DNA from: Pelobates cultripes
Lineage: Eukaryota; Chordata; Amphibia; Anura; Pelobatidae
Assembly: GCA_933207985.1 (NCBI GenBank)
Contig: OW240920.1
Span: 133,720,452 to 133,784,451, forward strand
Reading direction: 5' to 3'
Length of the DNA: 64,000 bases
Positions 22,809 through 35,109 of this stretch are shown here, one piece after another. Position 1 is the stretch's first letter. Every line of letters starts with the position of its first letter. The position numbers and the translations under genes were made by a program. Below the pieces are notes generated by a model. The model was not told the DNA's origin, searched no databases, and worked only from the letters and a program-made list of their open reading frames with translations.

Positions 22809-23093
22809 GAGAAGCTCTTAAAAGAGCTAGTGTGATAGCTGTAGAGCAGTTTCCCCCAGTAAGAGACGAGACTCTAGATTGAGGGTGAAGTAGAACTGAT
22901 TTACTGGGCACACAAGCCTTTCTTTTATACACATTTCCCAACAAGTTTACCACCCACGTGGACCTTGTTGGGCACCAAAATTACAAACTTTACAACCAAT
23001 AATGGACAGGCACACAGATAAACACTCCCACTAATTACAGTAAATTCCTCCCCTCTGCTTGGGAGATAATTGAGTTAATTTCTGTATCAAGAA
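22809..23093 (-). mobile_element. LTR fragment, copy related to the solo LTR at 31112
   Basis: This part matches 31300-31610 of the solo LTR, including 'taagagac-gactctagattgagggtgaa' and 'ttgttgggcaccaaaa'. It also shares 'ctcccctctgcttgggagat'. The minus strand carries a TATAAAAG-like box followed by the LTR end. Homology breaks after 'gagttaatt'. Confidence 0.65.
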
Positions 23094-23466
23094 ACAAATA
23101 GAGTACGGCTCGCTGAGGTATACTACAAAAGAGGGGGGTAACCCCTAGTGGAATCAAAAGAAAAAATAGAAGTAGTATACCCGTATTAAGGTACTGGAAA
23201 CCTAACGAGAGTACCAAGCGGAAGGCTGACCATACGGTTTAGAAAGCAAAAAATTTTTTATTTAATCAGTTTAAAAATTGCTTAAAGAAAATTGGCAATC
23301 ACCCAAGTGTAACACACAAACTAGGTAAAGTGTAAAAGTACAAAAAAATAGGAAAGATAATAAAATCAATTAAACTAGCTTGATAACTAAAGGTTGAGAA
23401 AGTTCTAGTATTGCACTCAATAGATTTACTGTTACAGCTCACGTCTGTGCTAAACAGAAACGTGTG

Positions 23467-23963
23467 TTAAAGGACCACTATAGGCACCCAGACCACTTCA
23501 GCTTAATGAAGTGGTCTGGGTGCCAGGTACCTCTAGGATTAACCCTTTTTTTTATAAACATAGCAGTTTCAGAGAAACTGCTATGTTTATACTGAGGGTT
23601 AATCCAGCCTCCAGAGCCTCTAGTGGCTGTCTCATTGACAGCCGCTAGAGGCGCTTGCGTGCTTCTCACTGTGAAAAATCACAGTGAGAGCACGCGAGCG
23701 TCCATAGGAAAGCATTGTAAATGCTTTCCTATGCGACCGGCTGAATGCGCGCGCGGCTCCTGCCGCGCATGCGCATTCAGCCGATGACATCGCGAGCAAG
23801 GAGGAGTACAGCTCCCCGCCGGGCGCTTGAGAAAGGTAAGTGTTTAACCCCTTCCTCTCTCCAGAGCCCGGCGGGAGGGGGTCCCTGAGGGTGGGGGCAC
23901 CCTCAGGGCACTATAGTGCCAGGAAAACGAGTATGTTTTCCTGGCACTATAGTGGTCCTTTAA
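23467..23963. mobile_element. TTAA-flanked MITE made of a chain of hairpins
   Basis: The TIRs are AAAGGACCACTATAGGCACC and, as complement of the right end, AAAGGACCACTATAGTGCC. TTAA lies at both ends (23467-23470 and 23960-23963), the piggyBac-type target. The interior is at least seven consecutive stem-loops: CAGACCACTTCA/TGAAGTGGTCTG, AAACATAGCAGTTTC/GAAACTGCTATGTTT and GCCTCTAGTGGCTGTC/GACAGCCGCTAGAGGC, then TCTCACTGTGA/TCACAGTGAGA, ATAGGAAAGCATT/AATGCTTTCCTAT, GGCTGAATGCGC/GCGCATTCAGCC and CCCTGAGGGTG/CACCCTCAGGG. A last stem near the right end repeats the TIR motif. No coding frame. Confidence 0.85.
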
Positions 23964-24544
23964 ACATAAAGTATGCAAAGGGGAGGGATGAGGGATATGA
24001 ATCCTGTATGTGGATATCGAGTAAACTGCCTTGAATAAAGAGAGTAAACTGCCTTGAATAAAGAGAGCCTATATACGAGGTTTAAACAGACTCAGTAGAT
24101 GAATCGTAACTTGTAACCATTCATCAGAGATTATAACTAGGTTGGTTGCCCTCTGAGTTTGCTATACATTGACCTAACAGTGTACAGAGGAAATCCCTGG
24201 ATGTGGTAATTTCTTTTGAATGGACAAAAAAAGATGATATTAGGAGGGTACTGTTAATATATCCCACTCCCAGAATAAAGGGAAATGCTTGGCGCTTCAC
24301 TGTGGAGAAATTCCCCCTGTGCCTTCAAAGGCACCTAGAGCCAGCCTCCCTAATAAGGATGATAATTATAAAAGGAGGGAAAGAGGCAGATTTTAAGAGA
24401 GATAGTTAATAAAGATGAACGGACTAAATAGCCCACCCGTGCCTTCAAGGGCACCTAGATCCAACCCCCTAATGAATAGGAAAATAGAGTGCAGCAGTAG
24501 AAACAGAGTATCAAATTGATATTGCAAGCCGCATGATAAATCCC

Positions 24545-25140
24545 TTATTTACAGATAAACACTCCCACTTATTACAGTAAATTCCTCCCCTCTGCTTGGG
24601 AGATAATTGAGTTAATTACTGTATCAACTCAATTATCTCCAAGTGAAAAAATATACTTTTTATAACTTCACGATGATACATCCAATCTTCATAAAATGTA
24701 TATTTTCAGAACCAGCATAACTAGGGTACAAACATATTCAAAAATCACTTGAATCGGTTCAGGGGTTCGGGAGATAGGAGAAAGTTTCTTTTGACCGAGC
24801 GCACACATGTTTTCATACCTAAAACAGTTCCACAGATTCAGGCTGTGCGGTCGGTCTATCTTCTTTCACATATTTACAAATTGCACAAATGGATCACTTC
24901 CTGCCTACTGTCATTAGATGCGGCTTGTTCGAGAGTTTATTCCCTAGAAATAGCACTCTGTTCGTATTAATTTAGCCGAACGCACGGAAGGTAGAAGTTT
25001 CAGCGGTGTTCGTGGGAAAAGTAGCCGAAAATAGTTCCCCGTGTTCGATGACCAAACACCGCTGAGTGCGTTTGACTAAACAAAATGGCCGCCACCTCGT
25101 GTTCATGCAGTTGAACGTCGACCACCCTGTACAGCACGTA
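24545..25140 (-). mobile_element. LTR fragment, second part related to the solo LTR at 31112
   Basis: This matches 31545-32130 of the solo LTR, including 'ggttcaggggttcgggagat' and 'caggctgtgcggtcggtcta'. It begins with a copy of about 60 bp already present at the end of the fragment at 22809-23093 ('aaacactcccact...gagttaatt'). The two pieces may be one LTR disrupted by a rearrangement, or remnants of two LTRs. The interval 23094-24544 holds the hairpin MITE and unassigned sequence. Confidence 0.6.
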
Positions 25141-25599
25141 GAACGTTGAGGTGTTTGTGGTTTTAGAGGTATTACACGGGTCAGGGATGTTAATGAGTGC
25201 CACACTCCTGTTCTGGGTGACTGGTCGTTCGAAAGAAAATTTGTGATTCGAATGGCTTTTAATATAACAGATGGCTCATGCAGTTTAAATGAATGGTTCA
25301 AACGAACGGTTTTTCACACTTTACAAATCAAAGACAGAGGGTCTATTACAAACTATATGTTGGGCATAACAAAACTCTTACATTACTCGGTTGATGAACT
25401 TTTTCAAATTTCTACCTCTCAGTAAACATATATTCTATCTAAGATTTTGACATTTCTCAAAAAAAAAAACACCAGACTAGAAGATAATAACTCTCCTCCC
25501 CCCCATCTAAGTGGATGGGAATTCAAGCTAGAAATCATTTTCCTTTAAATGAATAGCATTTTGTGATTAAACTGGTTCTTTAGAACCCTGATTGTATTT

Positions 25600-26290
25600 C
25601 AAAATTGGAACTTCACCATAAACTTTTATATAGATGTTTTTAAGTTCCTACAAAACTTAATAGGATCTCTAGAAATAATTCGGACATCTGTTGGAGAAGC
25701 CACTTAGGGAAAGGACATGTTTTACATATTTGGTGGGAATGTACAAGACTAAACTTCATAAAGTCTCAAATTAAATTCTGTCTATTCAAACTATTTTCAT
25801 TTTCTGAGATTATGCATTATATTTTTTTATGGAACATAGATTTCCCCAATAGTAAAAAAAAAAAGTAAAGAATAACCCATATCTTATTTGGCGCATAGAT
25901 GGAAATCTTCAGATATAAATTGGCTAACAATATGTAACCAAATGTCCTAATGATATAAGATGGAGCATAGTTTCTATTTAGCGAGAGAAACAGCAGAAAA
26001 ATGTGAAGCTTGGTGGCTTTCTTGGAAGAAATACCAAGACCTCTTGAATTTTGTCAATATATAATGCTATGTTTTTAAACCCATCAAGTGTGAATAGGTG
26101 ATACCTGCTCCGATATTTGATTTGTCTGACTTTTGTCTACTTTGTTAAGTAGAACAGGTTTTCTACATCCCAGTTTCTCGCAATGGTCCTCCCCTACTTT
26201 TGTATATATGAATGGTATGATTGTAGATGTCTTTTTTTGTTTCTTAATGCACTTTATGCAATTTAGAAATATTTAACCTTTATCTAATTA
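25600..26290 (+). pseudogene. L1/Tx1 ORF2 3' end fragment
   Basis: The plus strand reads 'ICWRSHLGKGHVLHIWWECT' near 25690-25750. This is the cysteine-rich C-terminal motif (CWR...G...H.WW.C) of L1/Tx1 ORF2 proteins. It is followed by frameshifted sequence and an AT-rich 3' UTR-like tail. Stops and shifts are present and the RT is absent, so it is a decayed 3' fragment. Confidence 0.65.
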
Positions 26291-26474
26291 TACTATAAGT
26301 ATTAAGAATTATTATGTTTTGCTTAAAGGCAAAAATTTAAAATGTTTTCAAACATATTTATACAATATAAAAGTCTGAATTTAAAAGCGCTAAAAACGAG
26401 AGGAAATAAAAATGTTAAAAACATTTTTTTGTTTCCAACCACCTTTTAAATATTATTACCCCTTGACCCAGTGA

Positions 26475-26755
26475 CCCCTTGGTCCCTGCAGGAAATAGTG
26501 TGATAGCATAATCTTGCTACCCCTAGGGTAAGTGCAAGTAAATCCATGGGGAAGTACAAGATAGCAGAGTTGTACATTAACCATTTCAGTGATGGAATGT
26601 TAGTGTCACATTAACTTTTTTAGGAGTGATATGTTAGTCAATGTCATATTAATCCTTACAATCCATATGCTCTGTATGTGCATGCCCAGCCTTCTACCTG
26701 TTGGGTCACTGCAGGAAATAGTGTGATAGCATGATCCTGCTACCCCTAGCGTCAC
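26475..26755. repeat. Pair of direct repeats ~225 bp apart
   Basis: The phrase 'gcaggaaatagtgtgatagc' followed by 'at-atc-tgctacccctag' occurs at about 26488 and again at about 26712. The sequence between is unassigned, so this could be two units of a larger tandem repeat. Confidence 0.7.
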
Positions 26756-27179
26756 AGCAAGTAATACCCCTGGTCACTAAAGGCCTATCTTCAGGAGAAC
26801 ACCTTTGCAAAGGGCTGTATACTTAAGATTCCCAAGGCAAATAAGCTGAACTCCTTTGAAGCAGGAGGTAACACCATTCAGGTAAGCCAGAAAGAAAAAT
26901 TCTCTAGTCTTAGAATGACTAAGTCTGTCCTAGGGATGGGACACGAACAAAAAGACTGAGGGTAGGAGGGGTTACTTATACCTTTTGTTTTAATTAGGTT
27001 CCTGTCTAATTAGGGAGAGGGAGCAGCTACCCATTGTTGTGCTGCTATGGATATAGCCAGGAAATAAATGTATATTCTATGTGTATATTTATGTAATCTT
27101 TTTACATAATTAAGTCATTTGTATTGATTTAAATTTGAGGGACCTGTCTGACAATGCAGAAAAGTCCAGAAAATTTACT

Positions 27180-27660
27180 TTGTGAGCCTTATTTTTAACC
27201 CTGTAACTTTCCAAAACACTATAGAATTTGGACATGGAGTGTACTGTCGTACTCAGGACATTTCGCTGTACACAAATATGAATGTTTCAAAACCATATAA
27301 TGCATTATGACTGATATCATCAGTGAAAGTGCCATTCCTGTGGGAAAAATGTTTGTGACTAAGTGGCTATTAAAAAAGACATACCCAATTTTGAATGCTC
27401 TGGGTTATCTACTTTTACAAATGGTATACTATTTCCTGGGCTGCTATATGGTCTCATAGGCAACATATGGTCTCAAAGGCAAATTTCAATGTGTAAAAAC
27501 TGAAATGGGCAAGCCTAAGATTTGAAGATTTGTAACTTTCTAAAACACTATAAAACCTGTACATATGGGGTACTGTAGTACTCATAAGACATTGCTGAAC
27601 ACAAACATGAGCGTTTTAGAACAGTAAAATGTATAATGCTGATGATATCGTTGGTGAGAG
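27180..27660. repeat. Dispersed repeat family member (as 5710-7370)
   Basis: Two partial copies of the block with 'gtaactttccaaaacactat', 'gggtactgt-gtactc' and 'gactaagtggctatta' are present. They match sequence at 6700-7370 and 35110-35230. Confidence 0.6.
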
Positions 27661-27689
27661 GGTAGTTTGGTGAGAGGGTAGTTTATTTG

Positions 27690-28060
27690 TTGATAAGGAA
27701 GAATAGAGCGGACTTAAAAAAAGCAAGACCAGTACTAATCTTATCACCCTGATGGAAGCTGCTAATCCAGTAATAGGCTTAGTGCCTTAAAACAAAAAAA
27801 CAAAAAAAACTATATACTTTATTAGATCTCTAACTGGATAAATAAGAGACAAAAAGCAAAAATAACAGTGTAAACATAAAGTGCAAAAAAGTGGTTAAAA
27901 TAGGACCAACTATTGGAGCCTTGTTCTAGTATCCAAAATAAATCCTCACTTAAGCTGTAGACACAAATACTGGTTGACCCAAAACAATTTTGCAAATAGT
28001 TGCAATACAAGGCTACTGAACTAGGTCTAAAGCTTGTGATAATAGAATACTGTCAAAGGG
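27690..28060 (-). repeat. Left arm of long inverted repeat
   Basis: This arm is complementary to 34635-35000. Shared blocks include 'gttctagtatccaaaataaa' here and its complement near 34760, and 'gcaccaagacc'-proximal sequence near both ends. The arms are about 370 bp and bracket the decayed L1. Confidence 0.75.
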
Positions 28061-28299
28061 TAAAGTATAAAGAGAAAACACACATATATATATATATATT
28101 TATATATATATATATGTTGTAAGGAGTGGTCAGCTGGTTAATTGCACATAAGAATATATATTTAAATCTCTAGATTAATATTAAAGCTCAAAAAGATCTC
28201 TTTAAAGATTCTGGTGAAAGATCTTTATCTCGCTGCCTTTGTACTTTTTCTATATATGTATATATATATATTTCGGGTTTCAATACCTAGGTTGTATAC

Positions 28300-28780
28300 A
28301 AATTGATCTTTTTAAGATTGTCCGGAATGACGGGCTTCCTTTCACATAAACCAGACAGCGCCATTTGGTTCAGGGATGCCAAAAATGTCTTCTCCAGTGA
28401 ACAAATTAACACCCCAGACACCCTTTCAATCAATCAATCAATCAATCCTATAAATCAATCTTTCCATACACTTAACAAATTATATAAACAGCAAATAAGA
28501 GCTAGCTGGGAGATATCCTCAATTGAGAACTATTTGAAAAAAATACATGATACCCAGGGGTCTTAGAGTATATAATATCCCCTTATCCCATGCTGATAAT
28601 CCTGATTTGGATAAGGAGTGGGAGTCTGTTCAAATACATTTATGCAGATAATTTGTAAATATGAAAAAATTAAGCTTCAAGAAACTAATCAAAAACTAGA
28701 ATCAGAAATAGAAAAAAAAATCAGTTTCAGTCAGATCCTTCATTTAACCAATTAGAAATTAAATTAAAAAGGGGCGTGGC
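28300..28780 (+). pseudogene. Possible Penelope-like N-terminal fragment
   Basis: The plus strand reads 'FHTLNKLYKQQIRASWEISS' then 'IENYLKK'. After a frameshift it resembles 'IPRGLRVYNIPL' and 'DKEWESVQIHLCR', which recalls N-terminal sequence of vertebrate Penelope-like proteins. A short (ATCA)n run interrupts it at about 28425-28450. No catalytic motif is present, so the assignment is tentative. Confidence 0.35.
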
Positions 28781-28784
28781 CTGA

Positions 28785-31700
28785 CTACCTATGTGAACCG
28801 ACGCATCTCTGGCGAGCTCCTGGCAAACCGATAAAACACCACCAGCCATAGTTTTTACATGAAAATGGGTAACAAGAAGAAACCATCTCTACCCCAGGAC
28901 TCTGCTGGCCCGGGCTCATGCAAAACAGTGGGTGAATTAGACGAATACTTCAGAGACAAACGCATGGATTCAGATACTCCCTGACCTGGCTTGGCTGACT
29001 CTCCAAGGCAGAAGGGCACCAAGGCCCATCACACAAGCATTGCAAGCCAAAGATATCCGTTATCGATGGGGATACCCTTTCTCCTTGTTACTGTCCCACC
29101 AGGGTATACAGTCCTCTATCACTACAGTACTGGATGTCCCAGACTTTCTCAAGCACTCAATCTCCCCCATAAGGATATACAGGACAGGTATGATTATTCA
29201 TCGCAGGGGGCCCTTCAAGCCTTATCGTAGAGGTACCAATGGAAGGGTCCAACGGACAGGAAGAGACCTCCCGGGAGAAAGCTTCCCTTCTCACGACCCT
29301 CCAGAACTCGGCCAGCCTTGCAGGACAATTGAATAGGAGTTCCTGGCGTTTTCGTCTCTTAGACCCAGACCTTATGGATGGAATACGACACGTACTGATC
29401 TTTTGCTACATACCCCTTTCCATCCCGATAGATCTCCCCCCCTTCATCATTGGACTCCCTGACACAATGCAGATAGGACATCACCACGATTAAGCTGAAT
29501 AGCACAAGTAATTCTATGCAGTACACTATGTATTTGGGTATGCACCATGTGTTATTAGGCCTGCCAGATTTAATACACAAGTTATTTTGAGAGCATATAT
29601 CTGATGGGTAATCATATCTAAGGCAGTGCAGTACCTAGGCTTAAATGCTGGTATGGAGTACAGACTATTGTGAAGGGAAGGGGAAAGGGCTTCATAACAC
29701 TCTTCTTTATATTAAAAAAAAAAGAAAATACTGTTAGGAATGTTTATAGCATGCCCCTGGCTATGACAACAAACTCAAGACCCCACTTGTTAGGGAACTG
29801 GGATTATTTTGTGGACACAGACTGAGTTCCGTGCTGGTCAATCCCGGAAGGAGACATTAGCCCTGGGAGCTGGGGATCCCTCTACACCGTTCCACTGAAG
29901 CCCATGGTCAGGCGTGGAGCAGACGGGGACCAAAAAGCAATTATATTGCTGGGTGACTTGGAGGAAGGGAAAATGATGACTCACTGTGTCCTATCACTCA
30001 GACATGGGTACAGGAGGCAGTGAGCAGCGGATTTTGACAGAATTCAATTAGTACTATACTTTTTTGGTATGTGACACGCATTACCTTCTAATTAAGTTAT
30101 GTATGGAGACACGACATCTGAAATAGTTACCTACACACTCATAGTATTCTGTTCCACAATAATGTACAAGGCACATGGCGGCGCCACTAACATGACTCTT
30201 GATAGAAGATCGGCTAAAGGGAGCAGCGCAGCTATATTATATTTCCATTACTAGAAGTTCTGCGGAGCCATGATTAATATTTAATTTTCTATTATTGCGA
30301 CACAACCATCCCGACTTAATCTAATAGGTTATTAGCGGTGCACTGTTGTATTATTTTGTTTGTTGGCAATTATACCCGATTCAGCTGCTATAGCTGACAC
30401 TGAAAGAGAACTTGCACAGACTCCTACACAGTTAGTACTTACACTAAATTTTTTTGGTCATTCCTAGGATTAGGAATCACCCCTGTTCAACTTAGTTCAA
30501 CATTTCTATATTCTGTTCATTTTTTAAATTTAACACCTTTATTTTGTTATTTATTTTTATTTTTACTATTAACACACTCACATTTAGATACTCACATTCT
30601 AATTGTACCTGGTGCTTGTTGTGCATATTGACAAGATTACCATGACTGCGTCTAATGACATAGAGACCTTGAACATACTTTCCTATAATGTTAGGGGACT
30701 CAGTATTTATTTACAAACAACATTATGCAGACAGGGCACTATGTTATTCTCCAGGGCCTTATCTGCACTTTTCCAATTACCTTGGCTAATATTTACTTGC
30801 CCAACAAACACCAATGTAACGCATTTCATTGGATTCTGACCATAATACAAAAAACAGACTGAGGGGGTTCTGATCATAAGGGGAGATTTTAATATCTCCT
30901 CAAACGCACAGAAAGATATCACTGCCACACAATCACTCCATCTGACGTCCGCAAGGATACAAATGAAACACCTACTTCACAGCCACCAGTTAGTTGATTG
31001 CTGGAGAGTGCTCCATCCCACCACGAAAGATTATACGTTCTATTTGAGGCCTAACTCTACTCACACTAGAATAGATTTCTTCTTAACTATACATAGAGAT
31101 CTCTCCCTCATTGTAACAGATCACCTGGCATGTTGATTGGGTATCTCCATTGACGGATGCTCCTAGTTCTTCCCGAGGGCTCCAAGCACTCCACTTGACA
31201 CCATAAGCGCTGCAGACCCCCTCCTAACCACCGTGGACCTACGGCAAGGCTCCAGGTTTAAGTGGCTGAACCTCTCTTTCCCCAGAGAGTGAAGCAGGAA
31301 CAGGAACAAGCTCTTCGAAGAGCTTAGTGATTATAGCAAGGGAGTATGAAGAGCATAGCAATCCCTTGTAACAGATTCCCCCCAATAAGAGACATGACTC
31401 TAGATTGAGGGTGAAATAGAACTGAATGCACTGAGGCTTTATTGTCTCTTTTATACAAGTTTTCCCACAAGGTTACCACCGATGTGGACTTTGTTGGGCA
31501 CCAAAATGTACTTTTAACAGCCAATAATATTCAGTCACAAAGTTAAACACTCCCATTCATTGCTGTAAATTCCTCCCCTCTGCTTGGGAGATAATTGAGT
31601 TAATTACTGTATCACTCAATTATCTCCAAGCGAAAAAATACACTTTGTACACATTTCTTGTAACATTAAAACTAAACATCCAATTCCCATAAAACTAATA

Positions 31701-34165
31701 TTTTCTGAACGGGCATAATTACGGGAAAAACATATTAAAAAATCATGCGGATCGGTTCAGGGGTTCGGGAGATAGATGGAATCATGTTTGACCGACCGCA
31801 TGCACATTTTCATGCCCAAAACCGTTCCAGAGAATTAGGCTGTGCGGGCGGTCTATTTCCAATGTTAAATTTAGTTCAAATAGACGAACGGCAACCGTTC
31901 GTGCAAACTGTCAATGTTAAAGTGCTGTTCAAATTGTCGAACAGTGTTCGACTCCAGTTGAAGCGTCGAAATCTGGAGAAGGTAAAGTTCAACGGTGTTC
32001 GTGCTGTCGTGTATCCGATTTGAGTTCCATGAACCCGACAACCAAACACCGCTGAATGCGTTCAACTGAATTGAAATGGCTGCTGTCACTACGTGTTTGA
32101 ATGGTGGCCACTTCGACTACTTCTGCACTTCGGCTGTACCCGAAGTGCCAGTTCAAAAGTGCAGATCCTTTCCCATAGGATTTAAAGGGCCAGACACAGT
32201 GTTTGAAAATCCAATAAGCCCAAATAGAGTGCTTAAATGGCAATACACCCTAGGGGCCATGGTCACAGGACAAGAGGCTGGTAAGCAGGCCTCTCCAAAA
32301 GCCAGTGGCGGAGCGTAGTTTGTAACACTCATCACTAAGGCATCTATTGGTAGTATTACCTGGTCTGACCATTCCCCAGTACTCCTTCAAATGCGAATTC
32401 CATCTCTCACGCAAAGCAAGGGCCAATGTAAATTGAACACTTCTATATTACACCATCAGGAAGCTAGCAGGACTGTGGCTAGGGCGATCTCTCATTACTT
32501 TACGGAAAATAAGACACCGGATACTACCCCTTTGCTACAATGGAAAGCACATAAATACGTTATTAGAGAGGAATTAATAAAATGGGGTTCTTTTTTTGAA
32601 AAAAGAAAGTATTAAAAAGCAGAGTAAGTAACTGGACAAAAAGAGTACCACAAGACTAATATGTCCGAAGTAGACTTTCACAAACTTCTATCCCTCAGAT
32701 CTGAACTTACCATATTATTGCAAGCTAAAACTAAAATAAGACTCTCCTGTGGAAAAAACTATTTTACACCCAAGGCAATAGATGCGGGAGCCTATTAGCC
32801 AATGCACTGAGGTTAATACCCTTACTCCCAGGTTTAGAACATCCTGACCAGGCAGGATTTGTCCTATCTAGAGAGACCAAGGGCAGCACCACAAAAATAA
32901 TTAGCCTCATTCACGGGGCACAGGAGGGCAGGGTTCCATTCATTACAAGGAAAAGGCGTTCAACAGGGTGGACTGGAGCTTCCTCCTGTCGATGTTGGAA
33001 ATGCTGGGGTTTGGTCAGAGGTGGATGCAGTGGATGGAGGCTGTCTATTCATGCCCTTCGGTGAAACTTAAAATCAATGGGCAATTATCTGAATAATTCC
33101 AAATAACAAACGGGACCAGTCAGGGGGCTCCTTATATTCACTCTTATTTATCCTGGGTTTGGAGCTCTTGTTGAATGCGGTGAGACAACAGTCTCGAATA
33201 GAAGGCATGACAGTAGGCCCACATCAATACAAAGTCTGTAATACTCTGCAAGCGCAATATGCTTTTCAGTGGGCCCAACATTCTATAAAATATCTGGTAG
33301 TTAACCTAACCCCCCCACATCAAAAAGCCAACGTCCCACAATTAGTAGAATCCATTCATAAGGACTTGGAGAATTGGAAAAGGCCACACTTCTGCTGGTT
33401 CTGATGTGTTAACATTATCAAGATGAATGTTCTCCACAGGCTACTGTATCTTTTGAACACAGTCCCTATCACGATCCCGAAGACATTTTTTAAGATGATT
33501 CATACCTTGTTTACCCTGTTTATCTGGGCCCGAAAATTACTGAGAGTAAGGTACAGTATCCTCACTAGATCTAAGGAAAACACCGGCGTGGGCCTCCCCG
33601 ACATTTGGCTCTACTACCAGGCGATTCATCTGGGGCGTATTGTTGTATGGTTTATACAATCACCATCCAAATTGTGGATTCCTATAGAGCAGACTCAAAT
33701 AGGTGACTCACTTTCAGCTTTACCTTGGGTACTAAAGGCACCATATGATTGGTCTATCCCTCCCCACCCAACAGTGGCAGCAACGCTCCATATTTGGAAA
33801 AAAATCTATCATATGCCAGATCAGGCACCAACTCCGTCCCCTAAATATCCTATATCTTACAACCCCCTATTTATCTCAGGTAAGAGTGGAATACTGTTAA
33901 CCCCACTGAGTGATAGTAAGCAGGCTCCATACACCCCGCTGGTAGGGGGTAGTGGACCGCTATCTTTAAAGCGATCTTTCATTCTCACTCCAGTATCCCT
34001 CTTCAGGAAATGAACTATAAGTTCATTTCAAAATGGTACATCACCCCAGTAGATATCCATAATAATGATCCAACCACAACCCCCAATTGTTGAATTGGTG
34101 GTCGTGCAAACTGGTATCAAACTTCTGGAGAAAAGTGTGGGATACCGTTAATGTAGTAACAAAAG
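28785..34165 (+). pseudogene. Tx1/L1-type LINE, decayed, interrupted by solo LTR
   Basis: It starts GGGGCGTGGCCTGAC, like the L1 at 13598. ORF1 begins at 28864 (MGNKKKPSLPQDS) and is broken by a stop at 28982. ORF2 begins near 30640 with the endonuclease start 'TLNILSYNVRGL'. It continues to 'RIDFFLTIHRDLSLI', is split by the LTR at 31112-32327, and resumes 'ASIGSITWSDHSPVLLQM'. RT blocks follow ('PDQAGFV' near 32850; 'RIVVWFIQSPSKLW' near 33650). Comparison with typical L1 RT order shows the catalytic Y/FADD region deleted near 33242 (CNT|LQAQYAFQW). It cannot be functional. Confidence 0.75.
31112..32327 (-). mobile_element. Solo LTR (1216 bp) with 5-bp target duplication
   Basis: The element begins TGTAACAGATC and ends GTTTGTAACA (TG...CA). 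It is flanked by CTCAT at 31107-31111 and 32328-32332. On the minus strand a TATAAAAGAG box and an AATAAAGCC signal occur near 31460-31440, fixing its orientation. Joining the flanks at one CTCAT restores the L1 reading frame (HRDLSLITKASIGS), which confirms the boundaries. No internal retroviral genes are present, so it arose by LTR-LTR recombination or excision of the internal part. Confidence 0.9.
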
Positions 34166-34634
34166 TGAACATTGTAGTGTCACATCCTGCTCTGTTCTGC
34201 AGAAATGTCTGGCCTTGGCTTCTGGTATCCAGTACTCTTTTTACAATTCTTGTTTAGATTTTCTTGGTTTTTCTGGTTTTCTATTCTATGTCTGGTTTTC
34301 TTTATGCTGGGTTTCTGCAGGCAGTTGTTCCAAGTCCTCTGCCCCTTTCTTGCAGGTAAGTGCTGTGTATGTTTTATTATTGTTTATTTAGTCATGCATA
34401 TCTAGGCAGATAGGAACCCACCGTAATTGGAGTACTTTGACACAGTGGTGGTCTGCATACATCTTGGCCATGTATGTATGTCTAAATCTCCAATGTTTAT
34501 TGCACATATTAGTACTTAGTTATGTCTCATCTTGTTTTGCCTTGCATCTCTGGTCTTGTTTTATTTTGTCTTATTCCCAGTTCATGTGCAGTCATATACT
34601 GTACAGTCATATACCATATATGTATATTTTACCC

Positions 34635-35000
34635 TTTGACAGTATTCTATTATCACAAGCTTTAGACCTAGTTCAGTACCCTTGCATTTCAACTATTTGC
34701 AACATTGTATTGGGTCAACCAGCATTTGTGTCTACAGCTTCAGTGAGGATTTATTTTGGATACTAGAACAAGGCTCCAATAGTTGGTCCTATTTTAACCA
34801 CTTTTTTGCACTTTATGTTTACATTGTTACTTTTGCTTTTCGTCTATAATTTATCCAGTTAGGGATCTAATAAAGTACATAGTTTTTGTTTTGTTTGTTT
34901 AAGGCACTAAGCCTATTATTGTATTAGCAGTTTCCATCAGGTGATAAGATTAGTACTGGTGTTGCTTTTTGTAAGTCTGCTCTATTCTTCCTTATTATAT
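34635..35000 (+). repeat. Right arm of long inverted repeat
   Basis: This arm is the inverted counterpart of 27690-28060. It ends near 'aagtctgctctattcttcctt', matching the complement of 'gaagaatagagcggactt' near 27700. Confidence 0.75.
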
Positions 35001-35109
35001 CTATGTTGGGTTATGCCCTAATTACCCTATAACCATTACAATTCCAGTAAAAGATCTTTCTCTCGCTGCCTTTGTACTTTTTCTGTAGTTCATTTGTTGT
35101 TTTTTTGTG

